From NCBI RefSeq assembly GCF_024584515.1, contig NZ_CP102173.1:1426001-1490000 (forward strand): 64,000 bases of DNA, given 5' to 3'. A program made the position numbers and the translations under genes. The DNA comes from Aeromicrobium wangtongii (GTDB lineage Bacteria; Actinomycetota; Actinomycetes; Propionibacteriales; Nocardioidaceae). The notes under the pieces are model-generated. The model saw only the letters and a list, made by a program, of their open reading frames with translations. It was not told the DNA's origin and ran no database searches. The stretch's first letter is position 1, and the number at the start of each line of letters is the position of its first letter. This document shows, in pieces, positions 6,343-15,502 of the stretch.

Positions 6343-7716
6343 CTATCCGATCCGCTGGGCTCGGCCGAGGAGGCCTTGCGGTCTGACGAGCAGGATGAGG
6401 ATCAGCACGACCAGCGCGCCCACGTCCTTGATCGAGGCGGGCACCGGCTGGTAGCCGCCGATGCTGATGAGCGGAGCGACCTCGACGAGCAGGCCGATGA
6501 TCAGCGAGCCGGCGAGCGCCCCCCAGATCGTGCCGAGGCCGCCGAGGGTGACACCCGCGAAGACCAGCAGCAGCAGCTTGAAGCCCATCTGGAAGTTGAC
6601 CTGCTGGTTGAGCGCGAGCAGGACGCCGGCCAGGGCGGTCAGCGCGGTGCCGAGCACCCAAACCGAGGTGATGACGTTGTCGACGCGCAGGCCCGACGAG
6701 GCCGACAGGTCGGGATTGTCGGAGACCGCTCGCATCGACTTGCCCAGGCGCGTGCGCATCATGGCCACGCACACCACGACGATCGCGACGATGGCAATGA
6801 CGAAGATCGCGATCTCCTTGGGCGACAGCGAGATCGGTCCGTAGTCGTTGCGGCCCTGCGCCACGTACTGCGACAGGGTCTTGGTCGAGCCGCCGAACGT
6901 GTACTGGAACACGCTGCGCAGCAGGAGCGCGAAGCCGATCGAGACGATCATCATCGCGATCAGGCCGGTGCCGCGCCGCCGCAGCGGCCCCCACAGGAGC
7001 TTGTCCTGGGCGTAGCCGAAGATCGCTCCGGCGATGACCGCACACACGCCGGCCGCGATCACCGGCAGGCCGAAGCCGCGGTTGAAGACGTAGGTCATGA
7101 TGCCGCCGAAGGTGATCAGCTCACCGTGACCGAAGTTCGTCAGGCCGGTCGTGCCGAAGATCAGCGACAGACCGAGCGCGGCCAGCGCGATGATGAGGCC
7201 GAACTTGAGACCGGACACCGTCGCGTTGGTGAGGCGCTCGCTGTAGGCGACCTTCTCGGCGACAGCCGCGCCGATCTGGAACTGGGCGAAGTTGTTGCCC
7301 GAGATCCGCGCGGTGATGGTCTTCTCGTTCTCGGCGCCACCGCTGAGCTCGACGCCGTCGGGCAGGGTGTCCCTGTCGAGCGTCACGACGTAGACGCCGT
7401 TGGCGGGGATCGCGATGCTGACGCGGCCCTTCGCGTCGGTCACCTGGGTGCCGATCTGCTCACCGCCGCTCTTGTCCTTGAACACCGTCAGCGAGACGCC
7501 CGGCACGGGTTCGGGATCGCCCTTGCCGCCCTTCACATCGAGCAGGGTGACCGTGATGTTCTGGCCGTCGACCAACGGGTTCTCCGTCGGCGTGCCGGCC
7601 TCTCCCGCCGCTGGGGTGGACGGTGAGGGCGTTGCCTGGGCCAGCGCAGCGCTGGGGGCGAGGAGCATGAGTACTCCTGCCACCGCTGCGAGTAGGGCCG
7701 CGAGTCGCAATCGCAC
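6343..7716 (-). CDS. livH: LivH permease with an extra secreted N-terminal domain
   Basis: A 457-residue protein, far longer than the usual LivH of about 290. Residues 1-27 are a signal peptide (hydrophobic core, then SAALAQA). Residues about 40-145 form an outward-facing beta-rich domain resembling carboxypeptidase-regulatory or transthyretin-like domains (VPGVSLTVFKDKSGG, GRVSIAIPANGVYVVTLD). From about 165 the ordinary LivH permease follows, with LSLIFGTTGLTNFGHGELITFGG and the coupling region RAVSDNPDLSASSGLRV. The GTG start has AGGAG seven bases upstream. First gene of livHMGF. The extra domain may contact the wall or the lipid-anchored LivK; that is inference. Confidence 0.92.
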   Translation of the reverse strand: MRLRLAALLAAVAGVLMLLAPSAALAQATPSPSTPAAGEAGTPTENPLVDGQNITVTLLDVKGGKGDPEPVPGVSLTVFKDKSGGEQIGTQVTDAKGRVSIAIPANGVYVVTLDRDTLPDGVELSGGAENEKTITARISGNNFAQFQIGAAVAEKVAYSERLTNATVSGLKFGLIIALAALGLSLIFGTTGLTNFGHGELITFGGIMTYVFNRGFGLPVIAAGVCAVIAGAIFGYAQDKLLWGPLRRRGTGLIAMMIVSIGFALLLRSVFQYTFGGSTKTLSQYVAQGRNDYGPISLSPKEIAIFVIAIVAIVVVCVAMMRTRLGKSMRAVSDNPDLSASSGLRVDNVITSVWVLGTALTALAGVLLALNQQVNFQMGFKLLLLVFAGVTLGGLGTIWGALAGSLIIGLLVEVAPLISIGGYQPVPASIKDVGALVVLILILLVRPQGLLGRAQRIG

Positions 7717-7763
7717 GCATGTACTCCTGTCGGCTGTGCACGGGGTGCCTTTGTGGTCCTCGG

Positions 7764-7769
7764 ACTATA
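7764..7769 (-). promoter_or_regulatory. Candidate -10 box for livHMGF
   Basis: On the minus strand TATAGT lies about 48 bases before the livH start, in the 130-bp gap that separates livH from the upstream DUF554 gene. A good -35 box is not evident, so this is only a suggestion. Confidence 0.3.
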
Positions 7770-7846
7770 GCCACATGTGCGAGTCATCCGCGCGCTCTGC
7801 GACCTGAATCAGGTAACAGTTGGGTTTCGATGATCCGGGCCGGTTT

Positions 7847-8590
7847 TCAGCGCACCGCGATGACCAGCTGGCACAGCAGCGGCGCGACGATCAGGGCGGG
7901 CAGCAGATCGGCCACCGCGATGGCCTTGAGATCCAGCAGCCGCAGTGCGACGCCGATCAGGATGAGCCCGCCGGTGGCGGTCAGCGCGGCCAGGTGGGCA
8001 TCGGGCAGGAAGGAACCCAGCGCAGCGCCCAGGAGTGTCAACGAGCCCTGGATGACGCCCACCGAGATCGCGGACGCCATGACACCGATGCCGAAGGACG
8101 CCGCGAAGGCGAGCGCGGCGAATCCGTCCAGCGTCGCCTTGAGCAACAGCTGGTCGGCGCCGTTGCCGAGTCCCTCGTTGAGGGAACCCAGGATCGTCAG
8201 CGGGCCGATGCAGAACACCAGCGAGCTGATGACGAACCCCTCGACGAACCGGTCACGGCCGTCCTCCTCGCCTCGGGTCAACCGTTGCTGGAGCCAGCCG
8301 CCGAGACTCTCGATCCGGTCCTCCAGACGCAGGAGCGAGCCGATGATGCCGCCGATCACCAGCGAGCCCAGCACGATCAGCAACGGGGCGCTGTCGCCCA
8401 CGGCGTCGGCCAGCTTGGTGTCGGAGACCGCGAACGCCGACTGGGCAGCGATCAGCAGCGTCACCAGTCCCAGGGCGGACGTCACGGTGGTCCGCACGTG
8501 CAGGCCCAGGCGGTGCCCGATGAGCAGGCCGAGACCGGAGCCGACCACGACCGTCACCACGTTCGTGAGGGTGCCGAAACCGACGAACAT
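7847..8590 (-). CDS. DUF554 family membrane protein
   Basis: A 247-residue integral membrane protein with about 7 hydrophobic segments, matching the DUF554 (YdfK-like) family, with the typical N-terminal GTLTNVVTVVVGSGLGLLIG and a motif CIGPLTILGSLNEGL. Its biochemical role is not known; transport has been suggested for the family but is unproven. ATG 8590 is preferred to an upstream start because GAGGAG sits seven bases before it. It is divergent from the acetyltransferase gene at 8706 and lies in the same direction as livH, 130 bases ahead of it. Confidence 0.85.
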   Translation of the reverse strand: MFVGFGTLTNVVTVVVGSGLGLLIGHRLGLHVRTTVTSALGLVTLLIAAQSAFAVSDTKLADAVGDSAPLLIVLGSLVIGGIIGSLLRLEDRIESLGGWLQQRLTRGEEDGRDRFVEGFVISSLVFCIGPLTILGSLNEGLGNGADQLLLKATLDGFAALAFAASFGIGVMASAISVGVIQGSLTLLGAALGSFLPDAHLAALTATGGLILIGVALRLLDLKAIAVADLLPALIVAPLLCQLVIAVR

Positions 8591-8705
8591 GTATGGTCTC
8601 CTCGACGATTGGCAGTTCACCCGGACAGGCCTCCGGGCCCAGCGCGTAGTGTGTCACCAACTCGGCACTGTGCCCGAGTGTCCCCGGACGAGAGGTTAAA
8701 ACGCG

Positions 8706-9356
8706 ATGTCGGCTCGACCTCATGTGGTCCTCCGCGACGCGGAGCGCGAGGACGCCGCCGCACTGATCGCCCTGTGGGCGGAGTGCTTCGACGCGAGTCA
8801 GGACGAGGGCTCCGAGGCGTTCACGCAGCAGGCGCTGTGGCGCGAGCCGGGTGTGGCCGAGGCCGCCACGGCGCTCGAGCTGAACCTGAGCCGGCCGGAC
8901 AAGCGCATCATCCTGGCACTGGTGGACGGCGAGATCATCGGTGCGACGGTGTGCGACGTGGGCACCCTGACGCCGATCAGCCTCACGCGCGTCCTGATCG
9001 TCACCGAGATCCAGGTCTCGCCCCGGTACCGCCGAAAATCGGTGGCCCTGACGCTGCTGTCGGCCGCCGCGTCGTACGGCGAGGAGCACAACTGCGAGAT
9101 CGTCATCGCCGCGATCCCTGCGCACTCGCGCGAGCCGCACCGGTACCTCACCAAGATCGGCTTCAACCAGATCGCGGTGCTGCGGGCCATCCAGTCCAGC
9201 AAGCTGCGATCACGCCTCACGTCCAAGGCCACCAACTCGCGTGACACCGGCAAGCTCATCGCCGTGCGCCGCACGCTGCGGCGACGCCAGAGCCACGCCC
9301 GCGGCAGCCGGCCCCCGGCACTGGGCCGCAATCACGCTGTCGGTGGTGACGACTAG
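8706..9356 (+). CDS. GNAT family N-acetyltransferase
   Basis: A 216-residue acyl-CoA-dependent acetyltransferase. The N-terminus HVVLRDAEREDAAALIALWAECF is a typical GNAT first strand and helix. Strand 4 and the CoA-binding loop are at VTEIQVSPRYRRKSVALTLLSAA, where R-R-K-S replaces the classical Q/R-x-x-G-x-G/A. GFNQIA near residue 155 is the C-terminal wedge. The last 45 residues are very rich in Arg and may be disordered. The substrate is unknown. The stop codon TAG forms part of a candidate -10 box for polA, 10 bases ahead. Confidence 0.8.
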   Translation: MSARPHVVLRDAEREDAAALIALWAECFDASQDEGSEAFTQQALWREPGVAEAATALELNLSRPDKRIILALVDGEIIGATVCDVGTLTPISLTRVLIVTEIQVSPRYRRKSVALTLLSAAASYGEEHNCEIVIAAIPAHSREPHRYLTKIGFNQIAVLRAIQSSKLRSRLTSKATNSRDTGKLIAVRRTLRRRQSHARGSRPPALGRNHAVGGDD

Positions 9357-9359
9357 AGT
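9354..9359 (+). promoter_or_regulatory. Candidate -10 box of leaderless polA
   Basis: TAGAGT (pattern TANNNT) is followed by exactly seven bases and then the polA GTG. There is no Shine-Dalgarno sequence before that GTG. The box overlaps the stop codon of the acetyltransferase gene. The spacing is the same as seen before the acyltransferase gene at 16928. Confidence 0.45.
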
Positions 9360-9366
9360 CGGTTCG

Positions 9367-12027
9367 GTGGACCGCCTCCTTCTGATCGACGGCCATTCGG
9401 TCGCCTACCGTGCCTTCTTCGCCCTCCCGGTCGAGAACTTCTCGACGACGACCGGGCAACACACCAATGCGGTGTTCGGCTTCACGTCGATGCTCATCAA
9501 CGTTCTGCGCGACGAGAAGCCCACCCACGTGGCCGTCGCCTTCGACGTGTCACGCCAGACCTTCCGGCTCGAGCAGTACCCCGAGTACAAGGGCAACCGT
9601 TCGAAGTCCCCGCAGGAGTTCACCGGTCAGATCCCGCTGATCAAGCAGATCCTCGACGCGCTGCACATCCAGACGTTCGAGAAGGACGGCTTCGAGGCCG
9701 ACGACATCATCGGCACCCTCGCGACGCGGGCCGAGTCGGCCGGCATGGAGGTGCTGATCTGCACCGGCGACCGCGACGCCCTGCAGCTGGTGACCGACAC
9801 CACGACGGTGCTCTACCCCCGCAAGGGCGTCTCCGACCTGGCCCGCATGACCCCGGCCGCCGTGCAGGAGAAGTACGGCGTCGCGCCGGTCAACTATCCC
9901 GACATCGCGGCCATGGTCGGCGAGACGAGCGACAACCTGCCCGGCGTCCCCGGCGTCGGTCCCAAGACCGCGGCGAAGTGGCTGGGACAGTACGGCTCGC
10001 TCGACGAGATCATCGCCAAGGTCGACCAGATCCCCGGCAAGGCCGGCGCCTCGCTGCGCGAGCACCTCGACGACGTCATCCGCAACCGCAGCATCAACGC
10101 CCTGATCCGTGACCTGGACCTGCCGGCCGGTCCGGCCGACCTGCGCTTCGACACCGTGTGGGACCGCGAGGCCATCCACACGGTGTTCGACGCCCTGGAG
10201 TTCAACGCGCTGCGCGTGCGGCTGTTCGAGGCCTTCGGTGACGTCGCGCCGCAGGCCGACGAGGGCTTCGACCTCGAGGGCGAGGTGCTCGCGCCGGGCG
10301 CCGTGGCCGCCTGGCTCGACAAGAACTCCTCACCCGGCGCGCGGCTGGGTCTGCACGTGCAGGGATCGTGGGGCCGGGGATCGGGCGATGTCGTCGCCCT
10401 CGCGATCGCCTCCGACGAGGTCGCCGCCTGGATCGCGGTGGACGACATCACCCCCGAGGACGACGCAGCGCTGGCCGGCTGGCTCGCCGATGCCTCGCGC
10501 CCCAAGGTCCTGCACGACGCCAAGGGGCCGATGCTGGCCCTGGCGGCGCGAGGGTGGACCCTCGCGGGCGTCGCAGCCGACACAGCCCTGTCGGCGTACG
10601 TGGTCAAGCCGGACCAGCGCTCCTACGACCTGGCCGACCTGTCCGTCCGCTACCTCAAGCGGGAGCTGCGCGACGAGTCCGACAACGCCGGTCAGCTGAC
10701 GCTCGACACCGATCACGCGGGGTCGGAGTCCGGCATGCTGCGCGCCCGAGCCACGCTCGACCTCGCCGCAGTCCTGGACGAGGAGGTCGAGCAGCACGGG
10801 GGCACCGCGCTGGTCGCCGATGTCGAGCTGCCCCTGGTGGCGACGCTCGCTCGCATGGAGCGCACCGGCATCGCGATCGACGACGACCACCTGATCGAGC
10901 TGGAGTCCGAGTTCGCCGCCCGGGCGCAGAAGGCCGCCTCGGAAGCCTTCGCCGCGATCGGCAAGGAGATCAACCTCGGTTCGCCCAAGCAGCTGCAGGT
11001 CGTGCTGTTCGACGAGCTCGGCATGCCCAAGACCAAGAAGACCAAGACCGGCTGGACGACCGACGCCGAGGCCCTGCAGCAGCTGTACGCCAAGACCGGA
11101 CACCCGTTCCTGCAGCACCTGCTCGACCACCGCGACGTCACCCGGCTGCGGCAGACCGTCGAGGGGCTGCGCAAGTCGATCTCCGACGACGGGCGCATCC
11201 ACACGACGTACACGCAGACGATCGCTGCCACGGGACGGCTGAGCTCCAACGATCCCAACCTGCAGAACATCCCGATCCGCACCGCATCGGGCCGGCGCAT
11301 CCGTGAGGCGTTCTGTGTCGGCGAGGGCTTCGAGACCCTGGTGACCGCCGACTACAGCCAGATCGAGATGCGCATCATGGCGCACCTGTCCGAGGACGCC
11401 GACCTGATCGCGGCGTTCAACTCCGGCGAGGACTTCCACACCGTCATGGCGGCCAAGGTGTTCTCCCGCGATCCCGCCGACATCGACGGCGAGCTGCGCG
11501 CCCGCATCAAGGCGATGAACTACGGCTTGGCATACGGCTTGTCGGCGTACGGCCTGAGCCAGCAGCTGGGCATCTCCACCGGCGAGGCGCAGGGCCTGAT
11601 GGACGACTACTTCCAGCGCTTCGGCGGTGTCCGTGACTACTTGCGGGGTCTGGTCGACGAGGCGCGCAAGACCGGCTTCACCGAGACCATCATGGGTCGC
11701 CGGCGCTACCTTCCTGATCTGCAGAGCGACAACCGCCAGCGCCGTGACATGGCCGAGCGCATGGCGCTCAACGCCCCGATCCAGGGGTCGGCGGCCGACA
11801 TCATCAAGGTGGCGATGCTGAACGTCGAGCGTGCGCTCGACGCGGCAGGGCTCGCGTCCCGCATGCTCCTGCAGGTGCACGACGAGCTGGTGCTGGAGGT
11901 CGCGGCGGGGGAGAAGGACCAGGTCGTGCAGCTCGTGCGCGAGCAGATGGCCTCCGCCGCCGACCTGTCCGTGCCGCTGGACGTCTCGGTCGGCGTGGGT
12001 CGTACGTGGCACGAAGCCGGTCACTGA
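9367..12027 (+). CDS. polA: DNA polymerase I
   Basis: An 886-residue enzyme of normal length for the family, which fills gaps in repair and removes Okazaki primers. Residues 1-300 are the 5'-3' exonuclease, starting LLLIDGHSVAYRAFFAL and containing GVPGVGPKTAAKWL. The middle region is a degenerate 3'-5' exonuclease domain without the usual acidic residues, as in other actinobacteria. The polymerase domain has motif A DYSQIEMRIMAHLSED (catalytic D662), the O helix RRDMAERMALNAPIQGSAAD nearby and motif C QVHDELVLEV (D839). The GTG start gives the conserved N-terminus directly. An upstream extension inside the acetyltransferase gene is rejected. Confidence 0.95.
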   Translation: MDRLLLIDGHSVAYRAFFALPVENFSTTTGQHTNAVFGFTSMLINVLRDEKPTHVAVAFDVSRQTFRLEQYPEYKGNRSKSPQEFTGQIPLIKQILDALHIQTFEKDGFEADDIIGTLATRAESAGMEVLICTGDRDALQLVTDTTTVLYPRKGVSDLARMTPAAVQEKYGVAPVNYPDIAAMVGETSDNLPGVPGVGPKTAAKWLGQYGSLDEIIAKVDQIPGKAGASLREHLDDVIRNRSINALIRDLDLPAGPADLRFDTVWDREAIHTVFDALEFNALRVRLFEAFGDVAPQADEGFDLEGEVLAPGAVAAWLDKNSSPGARLGLHVQGSWGRGSGDVVALAIASDEVAAWIAVDDITPEDDAALAGWLADASRPKVLHDAKGPMLALAARGWTLAGVAADTALSAYVVKPDQRSYDLADLSVRYLKRELRDESDNAGQLTLDTDHAGSESGMLRARATLDLAAVLDEEVEQHGGTALVADVELPLVATLARMERTGIAIDDDHLIELESEFAARAQKAASEAFAAIGKEINLGSPKQLQVVLFDELGMPKTKKTKTGWTTDAEALQQLYAKTGHPFLQHLLDHRDVTRLRQTVEGLRKSISDDGRIHTTYTQTIAATGRLSSNDPNLQNIPIRTASGRRIREAFCVGEGFETLVTADYSQIEMRIMAHLSEDADLIAAFNSGEDFHTVMAAKVFSRDPADIDGELRARIKAMNYGLAYGLSAYGLSQQLGISTGEAQGLMDDYFQRFGGVRDYLRGLVDEARKTGFTETIMGRRRYLPDLQSDNRQRRDMAERMALNAPIQGSAADIIKVAMLNVERALDAAGLASRMLLQVHDELVLEVAAGEKDQVVQLVREQMASAADLSVPLDVSVGVGRTWHEAGH

Positions 12028-12046
12028 CCGGCAGGTACCGGCCCGC

Positions 12047-13240
12047 CTAGCGCGGCAGGGGAACCCGCAGGAACCGCGGGCGGTACAGGAACGGGTCCTT
12101 GACCACCTTGGACACATCGATCTGGTTCTGGCTGTACGACACGATGACACTGCCCTTCTCGGGCAGGAGGTCAGGGTGCGCCAGCGGCATGTAGCGCAGC
12201 TGGCCCGTGTCCTCGTCGGACGGGATCTGCGCGACCGGTGCACTCGCCGTGAAGGGGCCGGTCGGGGCCGGTGCCGACCACACGACCAGGTCGGTGCCGA
12301 GGAACTCGTCCCGCTTGCTGACGGCGTACCAGCGACCGTCCTGCTCGAAGACGCTGAGCGTCTGCGAGACACCGCCCTCGGCGCCGATCAGCTCCGCGGC
12401 GCTCGACGCACGCGACTGCCAGCGCCGGCCGTCCCAGTAGCGCCACTTCGAGGTGTCGAGCAGATCGTCCGGACGCACGCGGGCGACCTGCAGCGAGAAG
12501 CCGAAGACCAGCTCCTTGTCGGGCTGCGCCGTGCCGTACAGGTAGATCCATCCGTCGTCGACCGCTGTCGCGGCGCCCCATGCGGGCCGGCTGGCGTCCG
12601 CGCTGTCCGGTCCGAGGTCCCGGACGTCGAGCAGCTGCGGTGTGCGTCCCCGGGGCACCACGAACAGGGCGATCGCGGAGCCGAGGTTCTTGAACGCTGC
12701 GGCGCCGTCCGGAGCCGCGGCCCCCCGGACGCGCTGCATGCCCAGCCCGACCAGGTCGTAGCCGGGACGCTCCACCTTGGCGATCGACATCGGCCAGTAC
12801 CCGACGCCGTCATCGCGATCGGGGACGAGCGCGCCCCTGTCGGCGGGGATCACCACATCGGCGCACTCGTCCGAGAAGACGAGCATCGAGTTGCGCACGA
12901 AGCGCTGTCCGTCGAAGTCGGCCGACCGCAGCGTGTCCCCGAAGACCCACAGGCGGCGACCATCCTGGAGCCGCACATCGGCCCCGACGTCTGCGCCCTG
13001 GAACTCCTGGCCGCCGCGCATCGTGGTGACCAGGCCGTTCAGGTCGTCGACCGACGTGATGGGGCTGAACGGGATGCACCGGGCCTCGCTGGCCGGGCGG
13101 ACGTCGACGGTCTGCGAGGGTCCGGCACCGGGGGCGGCGCTCACCGCGCCGAAGGCCACCAGCGTGGCGGGCAGGGTCAGCAGCACCACCCGCAACCGCC
13201 ATGGCAGCCGCTCGATCGTCCGGGAGGCTCTGGCAGTCAT
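12047..13240 (-). CDS. Secreted DUF4185-like beta-propeller protein
   Basis: A 397-residue protein with an N-terminal signal or anchor segment (RLRVVLLTLPATLVAFGAVSAA). The rest contains repeated strands of the type GRRLWVFGDTL, DDGWIYLYGT and GRWYAVSKRDEFLGTDLVVWSAPAPTGPF, which resemble the five-bladed propeller of DUF4185 and glycoside hydrolase 43/32-like proteins. The location beside polysaccharide genes suggests a glycan-binding or glycan-cleaving role at the cell surface, but no catalytic triad can be named. An alternative ATG seven codons upstream is possible. It is divergent from the gene at 13260. Confidence 0.65.
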   Translation of the reverse strand: MTARASRTIERLPWRLRVVLLTLPATLVAFGAVSAAPGAGPSQTVDVRPASEARCIPFSPITSVDDLNGLVTTMRGGQEFQGADVGADVRLQDGRRLWVFGDTLRSADFDGQRFVRNSMLVFSDECADVVIPADRGALVPDRDDGVGYWPMSIAKVERPGYDLVGLGMQRVRGAAAPDGAAAFKNLGSAIALFVVPRGRTPQLLDVRDLGPDSADASRPAWGAATAVDDGWIYLYGTAQPDKELVFGFSLQVARVRPDDLLDTSKWRYWDGRRWQSRASSAAELIGAEGGVSQTLSVFEQDGRWYAVSKRDEFLGTDLVVWSAPAPTGPFTASAPVAQIPSDEDTGQLRYMPLAHPDLLPEKGSVIVSYSQNQIDVSKVVKDPFLYRPRFLRVPLPR

Positions 13241-13259
13241 GGTCTGTACAGTCTGCGGC

Positions 13260-14261
13260 ATGGGAGGCCAGAGACGGGCAGGCCGTCGCGGCACCCTCAC
13301 CCTCGTGGTGCTCGGCCTCCAGGTCGCGGTGTGTCTGGTCCTGCTGATCGTTCCGCTCCACAGCGAGCCGCACCGCGCACCCGTCACGATCAGCGGACCG
13401 GCGGTCGTCGCGGACTCCTTGGCCAAGCAGGTCGGCGAGCGATCCGGCGGACCGCTGGACGCGGGCGCGGTCACGACCGCGCGGGAGGCCCGGGCGGACG
13501 TCGAGCAGGGCCGTGCCGTCGCGGCGCTGGCGATCGACCTGCGGCTCAACCGCGCCACACTGTTCGTGTCGTCCGCCCAGGGAGCGGCACTCACCGATGC
13601 GGTGAGCCGGGTCGTGGGTGCCGCGGCCGCCCCGTTCGCCGTCGACGTCACGACGCAGGACGTGGCGCCGCTCCCGGACGGCTCGGCGGGTCAACGCGGT
13701 CTGAAGATCGCGGTCGCGGCGTCCATTGCCCTCGGCCTGGTGTTCGCGATCGTGGTGACCTGGTGGCGTGGCCCGGTGGCCGACGAGTGGTCGCACGCTG
13801 CGCTGCGCATCGCGGCAGCGGTGGGTGCGGCGGCCATCACGTCCCTGGCGATCGCGGTGGTCGCGGCCGACCAGGTCGGCGGCTCGGTGCTCGGCTGGTG
13901 GGGCGTCCTGGCGCTCGCCATGCTCGCGACGAGCGCGGCGACCCTGGCCCTGGCCGCGGTGCTGGGCGTCGTGGGGGTGGGCGTCGCGACGCTGGTGTTC
14001 AGCGTGGCGGCCGCCCCCCTGGCCCGCATCGAGCACCCGTTGCTGCTGCCCGCGCCATGGGGGCAGGTGACGCCGTGGCTCCCGCACGGCGCGGGGCTCG
14101 ACGCTGCCCGGCAGGTGGCCTGGTTCGACGGAGCCGTCGTCGCTCGCCCGCTGGCGGTGCTGGCCGCCTGGCTGGTGGTGTCGTGCATCGCCTTGGCCGT
14201 CGCGCGTCGCGAGCGCCGACGGGCGGGCGTGCACTGGCGCAGTACCGCTACTGCTCCGTGA
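13260..14261 (+). CDS. Polytopic membrane protein, ABC-2 permease-like
   Basis: A 333-residue membrane protein of unknown function. One transmembrane helix near residues 15-32 is followed by an outward domain of about 110 residues, then five hydrophobic segments between about 145 and 320. This one-plus-five arrangement resembles ABC-2 type permeases of the YhgE/Pip type, but no ATPase gene is adjacent. ATG 13260 overlaps the upstream region of the divergent gene. The last 14 bases overlap, tail to tail, with the flippase gene on the other strand. Confidence 0.6.
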   Translation: MGGQRRAGRRGTLTLVVLGLQVAVCLVLLIVPLHSEPHRAPVTISGPAVVADSLAKQVGERSGGPLDAGAVTTAREARADVEQGRAVAALAIDLRLNRATLFVSSAQGAALTDAVSRVVGAAAAPFAVDVTTQDVAPLPDGSAGQRGLKIAVAASIALGLVFAIVVTWWRGPVADEWSHAALRIAAAVGAAAITSLAIAVVAADQVGGSVLGWWGVLALAMLATSAATLALAAVLGVVGVGVATLVFSVAAAPLARIEHPLLLPAPWGQVTPWLPHGAGLDAARQVAWFDGAVVARPLAVLAAWLVVSCIALAVARRERRRAGVHWRSTATAP

Positions 14262-15456
14262 CCTGCTGGCGGGGCTTGAGCGGTGCCAGGTAGACCACCG
14301 TCGCCAGCACGGAGGCCACGACGGCGACCGTCACGACCAGCCCGGTCAGCCCGACGTCGAGACCGTACGCGGAGACGAGGACCGCGACCACAGCCGTCCA
14401 GATCATCACGACGACGCCGTGCGCGTGACGTGCCAACGCGTCGAAGACCAGCAGGTGCACGATCGCCAGGAACGATCCGGCGAGCGCGAACAGCCACAGC
14501 CGCCCGGTGATCTCGCTGTAGTCGTCGCCGCCGACCAGGATCAACGCGAGCCGGGGCAGGGCGGCGGTGGCGGCCACCGCCAGTGCGCCGAAGGCCGCGA
14601 CCAATGACACCGCGCGCAGCCGCGCGTGGTGCGTCGTGTCGCGAGCCAGGCGGGGGAAGAGCACGACACTGACGAACTGGGGGAAGAACAGTGCGGCCTT
14701 GGCCAGGATGAGACCGGAGGCGTACAGCCCGCTGTCGTGCTCGTCCAGGCGGTTCCGGGCGATCAGCGAGTCCATGTTGCTCAGCACGAGATAGGCCAGC
14801 AGGGCGTGCGTCGACAGCAGGGCCTCGCGCATCAGCGGGCGCCGGCTGATCCGCTCGTTGCCGCCGTGACCGACCAGGAGCTTGGCGCCGGCCAGCACCG
14901 GCAGCCACGAGCCGATCGCCAGGCCGACCATGGCGGACGTGGGGGTGTCCGAGACGAGCAGCCCGGCCGTGCCGCCGATGAGTCGTCCGAAGCCGTTGCC
15001 GAGGTAGATCGCGGTCAGCGCGCCCCAACGTTCCTGTCCCTGGGCGATGCCGGACTGTGCCCCCATGATCGTCAGCGGCACCAGGGCCGCACCGCACAGG
15101 ACGACCGGCCAGTACGAGTCGAGCTTCAGCGCCGGCGTCAGGACGACCGTGGAGACAGCCACCACGACCCCCACCGCGCCGGCCAGGATCAACGTGACCC
15201 GGACGGTGGCGCTGATGATCGGGCCGGACCGGTCCCGGTCGACGGCGATCCTTCGTGCCGTGACCGCCTGCAGGCCGAGGCCGGCGACCGTCCCGACCAG
15301 GATGATGCCGAACAGTGCCGTCAGGGCGCCGAACTCGTGCGGCGCCAGCAGGCGAGCGGCGATCACGTTGAAGGCGTAGACGGCGACGTTCATGCCGATC
15401 ATGCCGGCCGCCACGAGGGATCCGCCGGTCATCGTCAAACGCGCGGACCTCACCAC
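14248..15456 (-). CDS. Polysaccharide flippase (Wzx/MATE-like)
   Basis: A 402-residue protein with about 12 hydrophobic segments, matching the polysaccharide biosynthesis (Wzx) branch of the MOP superfamily. Typical features are GMNVAVYAFNVIAARLLAPHEFGALTAL at the N-terminus, a central YLVLSNMDSLIARNRLDEHDSGLYASGLILAK segment and helices in pairs. It likely flips a lipid-linked sugar across the membrane. A second GTG directly follows the chosen GTG start, so the first residue is uncertain. The guanylyltransferase gene lies 46 bases upstream on the same strand, which suggests a common operon. Confidence 0.8.
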   Translation of the reverse strand: MVRSARLTMTGGSLVAAGMIGMNVAVYAFNVIAARLLAPHEFGALTALFGIILVGTVAGLGLQAVTARRIAVDRDRSGPIISATVRVTLILAGAVGVVVAVSTVVLTPALKLDSYWPVVLCGAALVPLTIMGAQSGIAQGQERWGALTAIYLGNGFGRLIGGTAGLLVSDTPTSAMVGLAIGSWLPVLAGAKLLVGHGGNERISRRPLMREALLSTHALLAYLVLSNMDSLIARNRLDEHDSGLYASGLILAKAALFFPQFVSVVLFPRLARDTTHHARLRAVSLVAAFGALAVAATAALPRLALILVGGDDYSEITGRLWLFALAGSFLAIVHLLVFDALARHAHGVVVMIWTAVVAVLVSAYGLDVGLTGLVVTVAVVASVLATVVYLAPLKPRQQVTEQ

Positions 15457-15502
15457 GCAACAATAGCGGGGCGACCGCCCACCGAGGGCGGGAGCACGTG
15501 GC

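Noticed and set aside
5137..7626. 829-codon open frame on the plus strand
   Set aside because: Antisense to livG, livM and livH; low-complexity Asp/Glu/Arg-rich translation without any domain.
13260..14261. Complete ABC exporter
   Set aside because: The membrane protein looks like one permease half, but there is no ATPase gene next to it.
11831..14293. 820-codon open frame on the plus strand
   Set aside because: Out-of-frame with polA, then antisense to the secreted beta-propeller gene and a shadow of the membrane protein gene.
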